Part shown: positions 21,770 through 36,671 of the stretch, in pieces
Layout of the letters: the number at the start of each line of letters is the position of its first letter
Position numbering within the stretch: position 1 is the stretch's first letter
Assembly (NCBI GenBank): GCA_963978895.1
Contig: OZ022244.1
Span: forward strand, 5,622,353-5,686,352
Direction of reading: 5' to 3'
Origin: Erpobdella octoculata
Taxonomy: Eukaryota > Annelida > Clitellata > Hirudinida > Erpobdellidae
DNA length: 64,000 bases
Made by a program: the position numbers and the translations under genes
The notes under the pieces: model-generated
Told to the model about the DNA's origin: nothing
Seen by the model: the letters and a program-made list of their open reading frames with translations, nothing else
Databases searched by the model: none

Positions 21770-23320
21770 ATCATACCATGCATCGGAATGGAAATGTTAC
21801 GTTTTTGTCTGAGGAGGGGCATCATCATGGAAACCTTCAAGAATGTTCTTCTCTGATTCTACTTCAAGTCGAGATAATACTAGCGTTTCTCGTCTCCGTT
21901 TATCATCTGACTTCTGAGCGTTTCATTGTTTCCTTCGTCAAAGTGCTCGCACGAATAATGATAAGTAAAACAGTTCAGCTTGTCTCTGAACATGGCGGCA
22001 GTTGACATCAAAAACACCAAACGTTTCTGCCGGCCCGACTGGTCAACTTCGGCAATTTTTATTAACTTCCCACGTCTATTATGCAAGCATAATAGACGTG
22101 GGACATAGAAACGTTTTGTCTGAATCTGAGTTGCTTTCAAAGCCAACTCAAGCTCCAAGCTTTCATCTGTCATTTTGGACTTCATTTCTTCTTCTTTTTT
22201 AATTTCTTTGCATTGTGTCAAAACCAGTAGTCTGTTGTACGATTGCTGCAGCTCATCCACTGTTGGTATTTTGCTAGCTCTTCTTCGCGTAAGAGTAGTT
22301 TACTGGAAGTTTCATCGGGTTTGCTCTTCAATTCGTCAAACGACTGTTGCAAGGCTGTCAGTTTTTTTTCTCAACATCATTGAGTTTTACCGGTTCCTTG
22401 TTGCCAGTTTTTAAATCGTCTTTCTTCCACTGGAGATCTTTTTTGTCATTCGTGAAATTTTCGCGAGTTTTCAGCGTCGTTATCACAATCTTTGAAAATC
22501 TCAACTTGTCTTCTTGTTGCATTTTCACCAGGTCTTCAACACTAATGTCGTAGATTGAGGACGTTATCGCGGTTAACGTTATGATTGTGGACCTTTGCTG
22601 TTGACTTCTAGTGATTATTGCTGCAGCATGTTCTATGTCGCTAATGCTTTTTGCTCCAAAAACATTTCCTATGACAAGATCATACAATGGTCTTTTCATG
22701 CATAGGGCTTCAACCACTCCCGTGTAATGTTGATTTCAGCGAAAAATTCGAACAGTACCGTCAATCAATACGCAGCGTTGATCCGAGCCAATCATTTGAT
22801 GGACCTGGCCAAGCGAGCGGCGAACAAACACCGTGGAACAGCCTGTGTTTTTCAGGACGGATACTTTCTTTTTAATAAGAAAATTCTTGCATTTCGACTT
22901 GACAACTTGTTGACGAGCGACATGCGTCTACGAAACGGGAAATTGACATCCGCATGACATTCTACACTCGGCTCCGTGTTCTCCATTGCATCATTGAATA
23001 GCAGGTGTTGAACTGACATAGTTTAAAAGAGGTCGTCTTTCACATACCTTGCAACCATTTTTTTTTATTTTACCACCAGTAGTAATCAAAGCTTCTTCAT
23101 TGCGTACCTAAACCGCAGATGTTGAGCCTACTTCATTCCGAAGATGTCGTGTTTCACATACTTTGCAGCCGTTTCTTTCAATGCTACCACCAGTAACCAA
23201 AGCAGCAGTTTCTGTCATCTGGAAACAGTTTCTGGACAAGTGACCAAATTTGCCGCAGTTCAAACAACTTGTCTTGTCGTGGACTTTATTTGAAACTGTC
23301 GTCAACTCCGTTAATCACAT
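21770..23320 (-). pseudogene. Ty3/gypsy-like gag-pol relic
   Basis: In minus-strand order, a CCHC zinc knuckle (CLNCGKFGHLSRNC, about 23240-23280) is followed by a protease-like stretch LKNTGCSTVFVRRSL (about 22800-22865). Then comes LIDGTVR and the linker VEALCMKRPLYDLVIGN (about 22665-22717), which in gypsy elements lies between protease and reverse transcriptase. The usual catalytic D-[ST]-G of the protease reads N-T-G, and frames are broken, so it is inactive. The remaining 21880-22600 has long coding-like frames I cannot assign. No LTRs were identified. Confidence 0.65.
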
Positions 23321-23329
23321 ACACTCGAA

Positions 23330-24830
23330 CACAACATGTATATCTTGACAATTAAACTCTTCTATTTAATTTTATATACTTGACTGTAACTTCTAAATAA
23401 GGTTTCGAAAGGTTCACTTAGTTCTCAGATTGAGCAAATGTTTTTCATAAGTAATAATTTTTTATTGCAATACATAAACTCACGAGCAGTTGAAAATAAC
23501 GAATTAATTGCATAATTTGACAATTTACTAGTTTGCAGAGTCTAAATACTGTGAAGAATAAAATAAAATCTGAAAAGCGCTTGAAAAAACGATTTCGCAA
23601 TCTTATAAAAACATGATGGGTTTATTTTTCCAACTAATATCACAGCTGATGTTGTTTATATGATATCCCAGCTTGTCGGATGACAGGCATAAAAAATCAC
23701 AAAAATGAAATATTTTCAAAATCAGCGTAAAAACTAAGTAAATATGCAAAATTTAATTAACATCAGTGCAGTTCTGTTACCATTATGATGAGTTACAGAG
23801 AGACGAAGCTAGCAAAATATATAGGTAGAAATTCTTTTAGTTGTAAAAACATATTAAGGAAGCCGCACACCATCATTAGAATGAAAAGTGTTTTTAAAAA
23901 GTTGTTTTCTATACTAGTCCGTGAATGTGCTTTATTAACTTTTATCAGGAATTGATTTCAATATTTATGAGGATCCTATCCTGGCGCCACTGAGGTTTCA
24001 CAACACAAAAGTGTGCCCTATAAATGTTCTACTACTACTACTACTGCTACTGCTACTGCTACTGCTACTGCTACTGCTACTGCTACTGCTACTGCTACTG
24101 CTACTGCTACTGCTACTGCTACTGCTACTGCTACTGCTACTGCTACTGCTACTGCTACTGCTACTGCTACTGCTACTGCTACTACTACTACTACTACTAC
24201 TACTTTATTGCACTCTTTTACTCAGTTTTATATGTGTGACTGTGACTTGTAAACAAGGTTTCCAATTGTTCACTTCAGATTAAGCCAAAGTTTTGCATAT
24301 GTCATAATTTTTATTACAATAATAAAACTAATTAGCAGTTGAAAATAACCAATTAAGTGCAAAATTTGACAATTGTCTAGTTTACAAAGTTTAAATACTA
24401 TAAAGGATAAAAATAAAATCTGAAAAGCGATTGAAAAACGATCTCTCAATCTCATAAAAACATGGTGGATTTATTTTTCCAACTAACATCACAGCTGATG
24501 TTGTTTATATGATATCCTAGCTTGTCGGACGACAGGAATAAAAAATCACAAATACATGAATCTGAAATGAAATTTTTTCGAAATCAGAGTAAAAACTGAG
24601 TAAATATGCCAAACTTTATTAAAATCTGTGCCGTTCTATCAACATTATATTGAGTTATAGTCAGACGAAACTAAGAAATTATGTAAGTAGAAATTCTTTC
24701 AATTGTAAAAATATATTAAGGGTGCCGCACACCATCTTTAGAATAATTTTTTTTAAGTTGTTTTGTTTACTAGTCATTGAAACTGTTTTATTAACTTTTT
24801 TCATTAATCAGATTATATTGAAATAACTGT
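23330..24830 (+). repeat. Tandem duplication (about 600-bp units) around a trinucleotide tract
   Basis: About 23380-23960 and 24225-24790 are homologous over their whole length with point differences. Anchors are 'cagttgaaaataac', 'aataaaatctgaaaagcg', 'tcacagctgatgttg' and 'gccgcacaccatc'. Between them lies a (CTACTG)n tract at 24029-24204. No gene was recognised in either unit. Confidence 0.9.
24029..24204 (+). repeat. (CTACTG)n / (CTA)n microsatellite
   Basis: Alternating CTA and CTG triplets with pure CTA at both ends. The long Leu, Thr-Ala and Tyr-Cys frames across it are artefacts. Confidence 0.97.
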
Positions 24831-24999
24831 TTATGATTGATATATTAAATATATCTATATACAACTCAGCAAACATTTAGTTCTTCTAGGTGGTGGCTTA
24901 ATAAAAACCAACCAAATTTAAAATGTTTTATTAATGATTTCAACTAAAATTATGTTTAATTTGATTTCATTTAATTAGGAATTGTTCCGTTTTTTTACC

Positions 25000-25610
25000 A
25001 ATGCTTTTATTAACTCGTCGGCTCTGTTTCTCTGTCTGTTTCTCTGTCTGTTTCAAATCTTGCAATCAATTTTTGAGTCACTTCCTGATGATAGATTTTT
25101 TTCAAATTTTGCGTACATGCTCAAGATAGAAGACAATGCAATATTCAATTATTAGTTTTACAATAAGTCAATTAATTTAGTTAATTTTCTTGAGGATTTT
25201 ATCGAGGGGTTTCTTGAGGGTTTTCTTGAGGGTTTTCTTGAGGGGTTTCTTGACCACAAAACGCTAACCGACTGGCAGACTATTTTACCAAGTTAACACG
25301 AACCACACTCACTGACCGCAATTCTCAAGCGTGTACGAAATTTTCATGAAAATAGTTGAGATATTTAAATTCGATGCTTTTTGATGATATTTTTATTAAT
25401 ATTACTAATGCTTTTATTAACTCGTCGTCTCTGTTTCTCTGTCTGTCTGTTTGTTTCTCTGTCTGTTTCAAATCTTGCAATCAATTTTTGAGTCACTTCC
25501 TGATGATAGATTTTTTCAAATTTTGCATACATGCTTAAAATAGAAGACAATGCAATATTCAATTATTAGTTTTACAATAAGTCAATTAATTTAGATAATT
25601 TTAATTAATT
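25000..25610 (+). repeat. 394-bp tandem duplication
   Basis: The block 'aatgcttttattaactcgtcg' through 'caataagtcaattaattta' occurs at about 25000-25180 and again at 25405-25595, nearly identical apart from small insertions in a GTCT-rich stretch. Between them lies a short imperfect 'gaggg.tttctt' array (25193-25250). Confidence 0.9.
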
Positions 25611-26022
25611 TCGATATTTCGATATAATTAAGATATTTCGACTTTAACATAAAATATAAGAAAAAATTGATTGCAAAATTTGTGTTTTAATTACATATAA
25701 GAGCATTGGTTTTAAAAATTCGTTTTTAATTTACTTGTTTAAAGTTCAGAATTTAAAAAAAAAACAACACTAATTAACATATGTGCGACAAATTTATTCT
25801 CAAATTTTGTCATTTAAAAACATTTTTATAAAAAAAGACCAATTGTAAAAAATTCAACTTTGAAAAACTCAATGTAGCACCCTAGTGTTAACACTAGCAA
25901 AATAATAGTTTATAACAATGCGTTAGAAATGTTTTAACATTGTCAGTAGTATTAATTGAATCTGATCATAGTCTGATTAATCAACTTTCAAATTGTGCTG
26001 AGCCTTTCTTTGGAGAACATGC
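25611..26022. other. AT-rich 3' flank of BRICHOS gene 1
   Basis: No gene recognised. It contains A/T-rich low-complexity sequence and probably the 3' UTR of the gene ending at 26023. Confidence 0.4.
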
Positions 26023-27224
26023 TCAGCAAACTCCGTTGGCACAAACCAATTTCGGAGTTGCCTGGCAAAACTCATATTTGAGGTATGGATAACCAGGACA
26101 GTCAGTGGTAGTCACCCATGTGCAGCGCATTGTTTTGCCAATGAGTTGCCAAGTGTACACGATTTTGCAGGCACAAACAGTCTTACAGCATCCGTTGATG
26201 CAAGTAAGGCGGTACCCACCGGAGTATGCATAGAAGCGAACCCAATAAGGAGCATCACGTTTTTGAATTGGTTTTGCTGAAAAATTGTAATTTATTCATT
26301 TTAGAACTTTTTAAATGGTTTAGATGTTTGATGAAAAATAAAAAAAAACAAAAAGATGTTTTTAATTACTTATGTTGCTTGGAGGGATCATTGCACCATC
26401 GCGGCAAGTCGGATACATCCAGTAAGTTGAAACACCTTTGCACATGTTCTTTGCTTCTTTGTTCAAAAATGAAATGTCGCTCACAGGCTCTCCCGAAACT
26501 CTGTACACTACGGAATCATGTTCAGAAGGCACCTAAAATAGATATGAAAATTATCTTAATTAAACTTATTTTACAAGTCTTAAAAAGTAAATTTAAAAAT
26601 CTAATTAAATTGAACTTACGCCAATGTTTTCGTTAGTCGGTTTGGTTACCATCGAGGGTTCCATTGCAGTGCTGTGGTTGAGAGGAGTCAAGTAGCATGA
26701 AGTTTCAGTTTTGGTTGTTACTTTGGTGACTTTTATATCCTAATAATACGTTTGTTTTTTTATTAATTATGATGTTTTATGCACTAATAGCTAATAAATT
26801 AAATAAACTAGCACATTTGTAAAACAAAGCACTTGAACACTCACTGTATTAAAGTCATTTACAATCCAAGACTCGTGATCAGCATCTTTCACATGATATT
26901 TGACAATGTTCTGATTTGTATCACTAGTCACATCTTGGCTGCGGTCTCCGTCCAGTTTAAGAGTAAACTGTATATAATATTTAAACTGGTTTATGCTTAT
27001 TAGATTGAACAGAATTTGATGGTTAAAAACACTTAAAAATCTTAAACTACGAGTCGCTAAATGATTAAATTTAGTTTTGTCCTTCTACGAATAAAGTTTA
27101 CCTTGACCAACTCCTTTTGAGCCTCAGTGAACATGTGCATTCCAACCAGTATGCCTGTCAGTATCAGACCAATGAGAAGAAAAGCAAACACTCCCATGAT
27201 CACGTATTTTTTTGTGGATGACAT
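26023..27224 (-). CDS. BRICHOS precursor with C-terminal ten-Cys domain, gene 1 (chondromodulin-like)
   Basis: Five exons: 27102-27224, 26845-26967, 26620-26739, 26370-26532 and 26023-26276, all with GT-AG boundaries. They join to 783 nt (260 aa). Residues 8-30 are hydrophobic (YVIMGVFAFLLIGLILTG) after a Lys-Lys pair, a type II signal-anchor. Residues about 65-175 form a BRICHOS domain: WIVNDFNT, the SCYLTPL cysteine, and a second cysteine in KNMCKGVSTYWMYP. A dibasic site (KPIQKR) then precedes a 77-residue tail with ten cysteines (TCINGCCKTVCAC to CANGVC-stop). This order equals vertebrate chondromodulin-1/tenomodulin, where furin-type cleavage releases a Cys-rich ectodomain. BRICHOS is thought to assist folding of the C-terminal part. 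The ligand or target is unknown. The TM, domain and splice pattern are visible; release of the tail is inferred. Confidence 0.85.
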
Positions 27225-27333
27225 TCTTGGTTTTACCTTTGAAATTACATTTAAAACTGTTTCTTAAAAACCCTAGTCTTTAGTTTGAATGTAAAGAAAA
27301 ATTAATTACATATAATACTTATTTATCTTATTA
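27225..27333. promoter_or_regulatory. Upstream region of BRICHOS gene 1
   Basis: Only 109 bp separate the start codon from a Helitron 3' end at 27334. The promoter is therefore either this short AT-rich stretch or lies within or beyond the transposon. No core promoter motif stands out. The stretch 'ttaccttt' at 27232-27240 could also mark a splice boundary of a 5' non-coding exon. Confidence 0.25.
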
Positions 27334-27856
27334 CTAGGTACCTGGCGTTGCTCGGGGTTTTTAGAGGTTTTTCTATCGTTTTTCTCTCTCGCTCCCGCTT
27401 TCTTCCCCGTTTGCTCTCACGCTCCGGTTTGCTTTCCCGTTCCCGGTCGCTTTCCCGTTCCCGGTCGCTTTCCCGCTTCCAGTAGCTTTCCCGCTTCAGG
27501 TCGCTTTTCCGCCCTAGGTGGCTTTCCCGCTCCCGGTCGCTTTCCCGTTCGCTTTTCCGCTCCCGTTCGCTTTTCCGCTCACGGTCGCTTTACGGCTCCC
27601 GGTCACTTTTTCTTTCCCTCTCGCTATTTCGCTTTCGGTCGCTTTTCCGTTCCCGCTTGCTTTCCCATTCCCGTTCCCGCTGTCGTCATTCCGCAGTTCC
27701 CGTTTCCGCTCGCTCTCCAGCTCATGTTGTGACCGATTTCAATATTTTTCCCATTAATTTTCTCCCATTGACTTTCAAGGTTGTGTGAAAAGTTCCTTAC
27801 AATCGGATGAATGGTGTAGCAATGCATAGAGGACATACATACAGACAGAGACAGTC

Positions 27857-27941
<85 letters not shown>
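27334..27941 (-). mobile_element. Non-autonomous Helitron next to BRICHOS gene 1
   Basis: On the minus strand it ends ...cgccaggtacctag at 27334 followed by T (CTRR rule). The interior holds the shared 'tttttctatcgtttttctct' block, minisatellite units (27420-27700), 'tttcaaggttgtgtg' (27773) and 'gaatggtgtagcaatgcat' (27809-27827). A (TA)n tract at 27858-27941 takes the place of the (ACAT)n seen in other copies. The 5' TC end is not distinguishable within the TA tract, where the next Helitron has its 3' end. Confidence 0.7.
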
Positions 27942-27942
<1 letters not shown>

Positions 27943-28603
27943 TAGCGGACCCGGCGAACTTCGTTTCACCTTAAAGAGTGTATTTTTTAAGCAATAAAGA
28001 ACAATAATAACAAATATCCTATATATAAGTTTAAAAGAAAACAAAAATAAAAAAACGTTCACTTTAATAGTTTGTTAGAAAAACATTGGTTGAACTCGGG
28101 TCGATTCTCTTTAATCCAGCACTTTAGGATACACTATGTTTTTTGTTTTATTATCGGGCGAAAAAACAAATAGATCTGATGGTCTGCCGACACGTGAACA
28201 CGCCACATACAATTGACCATGAGAAAAACATGCATTATCCAAGTTCAGATTTCTAAGCATAATAACTACTGATCCAACCTTCAGTTGTAAATTGTCCGGT
28301 GGTAAGCCAGGCACATCCAAGGAGTTCAAAAATTCAGTTGGATAGTTAGTGGCTTTATTTTCATTTGTTACACAGTCAATACATTCTAATGAATGCAGAG
28401 TACCAAAAATTTGATTCTGAATTAGAATATTTAAGTCATCCACATCTTTATTCTTAGCCGCCAAATTTGCTCTCTCACTCAACCATTTGTTCTTTTTATG
28501 ATTAGCAATGATATCTGGGAACACTTCATTACGATCGGATGAATGGTGTAGCAATGCATAAAGGACATGAATATATACATATATACATACATACAAACAT
28601 TCA

Positions 28604-28620
<17 letters not shown>
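27942..28620 (-). mobile_element. Helitron fragment with helicase remnant
   Basis: The minus strand ends cgaagttcgccgggtccgctag at 27942 followed by T, a Helitron-type end. A stop at 28111 closes a Pif1-like helicase frame about 165 bp upstream, the expected spacing for an autonomous Helitron 3' end. At about 28520 the helicase reading stops abruptly and joins the conserved 'cattacgatcggatgaatgg' block of the non-autonomous family. The copy is therefore chimeric. (TA)n follows (28604-28790). Confidence 0.75.
28111..28520 (-). pseudogene. Helitron Pif1-like helicase, C-terminal relic with internal deletion
   Basis: The frame reads [49 protein letters not shown] and [12 protein letters not shown]. 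It then passes directly to [18 protein letters not shown] and ends [14 protein letters not shown]. These are hallmark phrases of the RepHel helicase of eukaryotic Helitrons, and YVACSR is helicase motif VI. In complete family members roughly 80-90 residues, including the TINKxQG motif V, separate RNLN from the ACFSHGQ segment. Here they are missing in frame, so the protein would be inactive. The N-terminal helicase and Rep domains are absent. Confidence 0.9.
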
Positions 28621-28793
<173 letters not shown>

Positions 28794-28970
28794 TATCTAT
28801 GGTACTGGTTTCGCTTTTCCCATATATTGATACCCCGACAAGTATTATTATTATTATGATTATATTAGAAGGTTTAAAAATAGACTTATCCAAGCTTCAT
28901 TTTATTATCATCCAATAAACTACAAAACCATTCTAGCGAGCCCAGTATACGATCTAACGATATTTTAACT

Positions 28971-29166
<196 letters not shown>

Positions 29167-29239
29167 TAAAAACTAAAAAAACGTAAAATGGAAATGTTTT
29201 GACACGTCTTAAAATATGTTTATATCAATCGTTTCTAAC

Positions 29240-29697
29240 CTCCGAAGATTGAATGATGACCCTAGGCATTTCGCTAGAGCTCTCTTTTTGAGGTGTGAGA
29301 TCCATTCCGACCATTTCACTGTTTTGTTATGAGCACAAATTAGTTTTTTTTTTTTTTTAAATTGGCGTATTTAGCAAATATATATTGTATTTATGTTACG
29401 ATTCTAAAATTTTTAATCTGTCCCTGTTACCCTGATAATAAATAAAGAATTAAAAACATATCAACGAGAAAACATTCTAGTTTTCCACTTGTTGAAAAAT
29501 GTATTAGGCAATAATGTTATTTTATAATAATCAACGAGCCTTAAATCAATATTAATATAACATTGTCTTAAAATAAAAATTATTTAAAGCTTAAAATGAT
29601 TTTAAATTCGACTCACATATCTGAACACAAAAGCTGCTGAACTGCAGTGACCTTCAAACCAGTTTTCAAAAGTTTCTGCTTCTCTTCTGGCTTGAAA
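29240..29697 (-). other. Candidate orphan exons
   Basis: Two minus-strand blocks look like exons. The first, about 29617-29697, reads KPEEKQKLLKTGLKVTAV and ends at a strong donor AT|GTGAGT. The second, 29240-29318, follows an ACAG acceptor, reads EMVGMDLTPQKESSSEMP and ends GAG|GTTAGA. The phases fit if they are joined. Against this, the acceptor of the first block is weak, a second frame there is equally open, and I found no partner exons and no family. Treat as speculative. Confidence 0.2.
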
Positions 29698-32460
29698 GCT
29701 TGCCAATTTATACTTTTTTAGACAATGGAAAAAGTAGTTAGCTGTTTAACCCTTTCTATAAGCGCTTTATAACCTAACAATTCATTTCAATTTCCTAGTA
29801 ATCAAACAAATCAGATTTAACAGGTAAGTCATACAAATTTAAAAATGGAAAATTGGAAATGTACTTTTATTTTATTTTAAAAAATTAGACGCGGGTCGTT
29901 TTTTTGGCATTTTGCGTCATAAGGAGCATTCATTATACTTCAATAATTAAAGCAAAAGTGATTCCTTAGCCGTTTTTTTAAGTAAATTAATTCAACCAAA
30001 GCTGAATGGTAAGGTAAGCGTTCAATCATCATAAGTTTTATGACAGTTTTATGTCTTCGGTTTTAGCGCGTGATCTCACAATGTATCCTGGTTGAGAGTA
30101 AAATATGTCATTAATTTACGTTGTTTTTCAAGACGTCATTGTGTAGGCCAGCAAATGTGCTGTAATAAATTATAAGTTAAACATTCAATGGCGATTGGCA
30201 GAATTAACAATAAAGAGTTCAATCTTATAAGAAGATATTCTTCATAGCTAATTCACTGAAAGAAATTTATTGAATAAAAACTCCATATATAACAAAGAAT
30301 TAGAATCAAAGCAAACAAGTAAATTTTCTGTCAAAAAAACGTAATCTTTTGAAACACATATTAAAAAATTTGACAGTAACAGAAACGACAAAATAAAAGA
30401 AATTTAATTTATGATCTTTTAATTCAATAAAATTCAGTTGAAATTAAAAATAATTTTAAAGAGAAGTTTAAACATTCATAAAAACAGACTGAAATAGTTT
30501 TTATTCTTTTATTTTTATGGGCTGGAAGTCTCAGACATACAAAGAATTAAGTGCTGCTCGTTCCAAATCAATGATTTTCTTTGTTGCTATGAATTTCAAA
30601 AGCTGTTCATCGTAATTCATCATCATTTTAATAGAGGTATAGTGAAATAGGGTTTATATTTTCTCAGAAAGCCTCCAACAGAGTCAATGACACTACATTC
30701 TTCTGAGTGCAAATCATATAAGATAGTTAGTTGAAAACACATAAATCTTTTATTGTTTACTTGAAAGACAGCTATCTTTGTTTAATCCATCATATAGTTG
30801 TTAGTTTTTGACCGAATGAATGCGTGAAGGATATTAAATTCAATACAAATATAACGACTATTAACTACCTATATTCGGGCGTATTTTTATAACATAGTTG
30901 AAAGCGAATGAAAAGAAAAAGTGACAAAGAGAGCAAAAAAGGAGAAAAATAGAAAAGAAGGAAAGGAAGAGAGGGCGTAAAAGAAAAACAGAGAGACGGA
31001 ATAAGACAACAAAAAACAAGGACAAATGAAAAAAGAAACAAAAAAACAAAAATAGAAAAACAGAAATAGAAAGAAAAAACAGAAAAAAATAGAAGGAAAA
31101 AATAAAAGATATAAAAAAAGAGGGAGAGAGAAAAAATGAAAGAGAAAAAAAGAGAGAAAAAAAGAAAAGTGAGAGAGAAATCAAAGAAAGAAAAGAGAGT
31201 TAGAGTTAGTGAACGAGTAAACCTATGAATATCCTTAAGTCATAAAACACACCTGTTGACTTAGTTGGATTGATAGAAAAGAAAATTTAAACACGATGAA
31301 AAAACAAGAAAAAAGTGCACAAGTTGAGAATTAAAATTCATTAAAAAAATCTTTTGCCAAAAAAATTAAAAAAAACTGACAAAAACACTTAGTGGCTGGT
31401 AAATTGGTCACCGATGTCTGTCGAAGTTCCTGTCTTGGATTACAGTCAAGAGATCCCAGCCATTTTGGTGTGATATTTCTAAAGCTTAGGACATGGCCGA
31501 AATAATTCATTCTCAAGCTTCTTCATGCGCTATAAAAACTACGCCTTCTTGCTGAAAACATTGAAATTATAGTGCCAAATGTTAAATCCTATTACAGCGG
31601 ACATTGAATACAAATGTTCAATTGTTTAACTTTATTTGTAACATAACTTATTTGCTTATTATTGTTATATTATGGTTATGTTTTTTCATGATGGCTTTCG
31701 AGAAATAAAATTAAATACAATAATTTTAAAAATTATTACAATTATCAAACTAATTAGATAAACAAAAACAATCTGATACTATTCAATAGTTATATGAGCT
31801 AATATATTTATCGTACAGTCATAGCTTTCTTCTATCTGGTTAGCTAGCTTTCAAACTATCCCGAAACATAACAATTATTTCCTATGTGATTTGCGGAATC
31901 CAGTAGCGCTGACTACTTATTTGGTGTTGTAATTTTCGAACACATTGTTTACGAGTAGCAAAGCATTTTTTAATCTACATATTGATTGCATTTTTAAAAG
32001 AGTTTGGTTTTTTAATTGAAACAAATTTAGAATTCAAACTCAACGATCTTCATCGGGATCAGAAAAAATTATATAGAAAGAAGTGAAGTAGAAAACAGTG
32101 ATAGTTGTAGTTGCATTTCTCAAATAAAATTTATTTTTACATTTTTAATTTCTTTGCGCTTAACTTGGCTTCCCCCAATTGACATTCCTGGATCCGCCAG
32201 TGCCTTTACGAGACATTCAACATGAACATTTCGAGTAAACAGTTTTAAGCTCACCGCGCTACTGTGTTTTCTCTCTTGAACAGCTAAAGGCTTATGAATA
32301 CTAGCTTGGCTATTTCCGTACAGTTTATTTGTTGGTTTGTGATGTTTTCTATATCTACAATCTAACGTCAGAAATTAGTTAGAAATGATTTTTTTCATAT
32401 AACTAAATTGTAAAGGATATATTATTAATGAACTGTGCATTCTTTTGGACGTTTTAAACA
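29540..32460 (+). repeat. 3-kb dispersed repeat, copy 2
   Basis: Homologous in the same orientation to 580-4470 (see copy 1). This copy has one, not two, of the 610-bp units and carries a private purine-rich tract at 30905-31195. No intact ORF. Confidence 0.8.
30905..31195 (+). repeat. Purine-rich (GA/AAAG) low-complexity tract
   Basis: About 290 bp almost entirely A and G on the plus strand. It lies inside copy 2 of the dispersed repeat and is absent from copy 1. Confidence 0.9.
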
Positions 32461-33940
32461 ATCAGAAAAATTTAGAGTTTATAGTGTCATTGGTCTAATC
32501 AGATCTAATAATTCCATCACAAAATTATTTTTTAAAGCTGTCGTTTTGGCACACAAATAGAAGTCTCGCTTGATGGACGCATGAAATGAAAACGCAGTTT
32601 ACTTGTTTTTGTCATTATCTGATTTTCAATGGCAGAAACTTAAAAAAAAATGTTAAATTTATTTTAGTTTAACAGATAACGTAATATGGCACAAAAACTA
32701 AATGTCAATAAAAACCTAAAAAACTGAGGAGGTAATAAAAAGGTAGTGATGATTTACCGTCAAACAAAATAAATGACAGAAATACAGATCAGCTGAATTT
32801 CTAGCATAAAAGTCAGTTTTACTCAAGTAATTGCAAGATCGATTAAAATAGCTGTGGAAGAAGTTCTACAAAATCGGGCTTACAAATGCAAAGTTGCTGG
32901 ATATTTTACACTTGCGTCTTAAAACACGTGATGTAAAAGACTAAAAACTATAATAAAAAAAGGATATCTTACATAAACTATTATTGAGCGTACCACAACA
33001 TTGTGCAAAGGCCGGGAGTATATCTAATTTATAAATATGTTTATATGTACCTATCAGTAATACATTTAAACAACTGAATCTATTGTATTACAATTTGTTG
33101 CATTTGAAACAAATTGTAAGATGATGGTGTCTGTCTATTTTGGAAAAAACAGCCAAACAATGAGAAAAACTGAGTTTTCTACTTAGTTTTTTTTTTCAAG
33201 ATCAGATAAAGGCTCAGATATAAGAAGCTTTAAAATTATTTTTATGAAAAGATTGATGTAATTGCTCAAATGATTTCAGTGAGTCTAAGTCAAAATATTG
33301 AAATATCTTTTAATCCTAAACCTCAGTGAGCATGGGATTCTGGGATACTCGGCATTGAAAAATTCTAAACTTTGACTTTGTCTGTTAAAAATGTTGTCTA
33401 TTCGTTTCTCTCAGTCACATAATTAACAACGCTGCCACAGCACAAATATGCATACATACACACACAAATACATATATATTAGAGTACATGCATACATACA
33501 TACACACACAGATACATATATATTAGATTACTGCATGAGCTGAGTTTTCGCGGCCCGGCTGGGCTGGTTTTATAGGTTAAGCTTTCAGGCTCGGCCGTCT
33601 AATTAGGCCTAAAACGTTTTTACGGCACTAAAATCTCTATACTTGGCACAAAAATCTGCATCTGGTCTAACCCGGTCCAGCGCGACTTCAATCTCAACCC
33701 ATCTTAGTCTCTGCAATTAACTAAAAAAAATCAATGAAAAAGAAAAAAATCTTAGCTCGTGGATTGCTTCCGAATAGTATTGGAAAGCCGCGGTTGGAAT
33801 CCAGAGGAGTTTGAATTTGATATGGATGAGGAATTGACAAACTTTCTAAACAAGATGAGAGACGAAGACAAAGCAGCACAGGAAGAAAACAAAGCAGTTA
33901 TGAACAGGATGTGAGAAGAAAACAAACAAGCACAAGAAGG
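32461..33940. other. AT-rich sequence without recognised gene
   Basis: No convincing exon on either strand. A GC-rich patch at 33540-33700 (gcggcccggctgggctgg, later aacccggtccagcgcg) is hAT-like in composition but has no mapped ends. Confidence 0.4.
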
Positions 33941-33944
33941 AGAC

Positions 33945-34085
33945 TGTAGGAATTTTTTCTTCGGTAACAGAGTGTTGGCTGCATTGAATGTCCTTCCGAG
34001 GTCTGTGGTGGAGTCCAGTGACTTGAATTTATTTAAAATTTCATTGGACGGTTTTTATTTAATTATATTAAAATATATAAGAAAA
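33945..34085 (+). pseudogene. LINE C-terminal relic
   Basis: The translation NFFFGNRVLAALNVLPRS followed by VVESSDLNLFKISLDGF matches the closing segment of many CR1/Jockey-like ORF2 proteins. These have the form F..R.I..WN.LP..VV.A..L..FK..LD. The conserved Trp-Asn is replaced by Leu-Asn. Only this tail remains. Confidence 0.5.
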
Positions 34086-34116
34086 TGGCTTCATATAATT
34101 ATTTATTATATATAAA

Positions 34117-34564
<448 letters not shown>

Positions 34565-34662
34565 CTCAAATACCACTGAATGACTGTCTGACTGACTCAT
34601 CACGAAATCGCAAAAACCACTGAACGGATTGTAATGAAATTTGGAACGTATCTCTCACTTGA

Positions 34663-36671
<2,009 letters not shown>

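Noticed and set aside
24011..24283. Poly-Leu, Thr-Ala and Tyr-Cys frames
   Set aside because: Artefact of the CTA/CTG microsatellite.
30861..31184. 107-codon Phe/Leu/Ser-rich frame
   Set aside because: Read through a purine-rich tract on the other strand; low complexity only. The same applies to 53246-53605 and 40641-40856.
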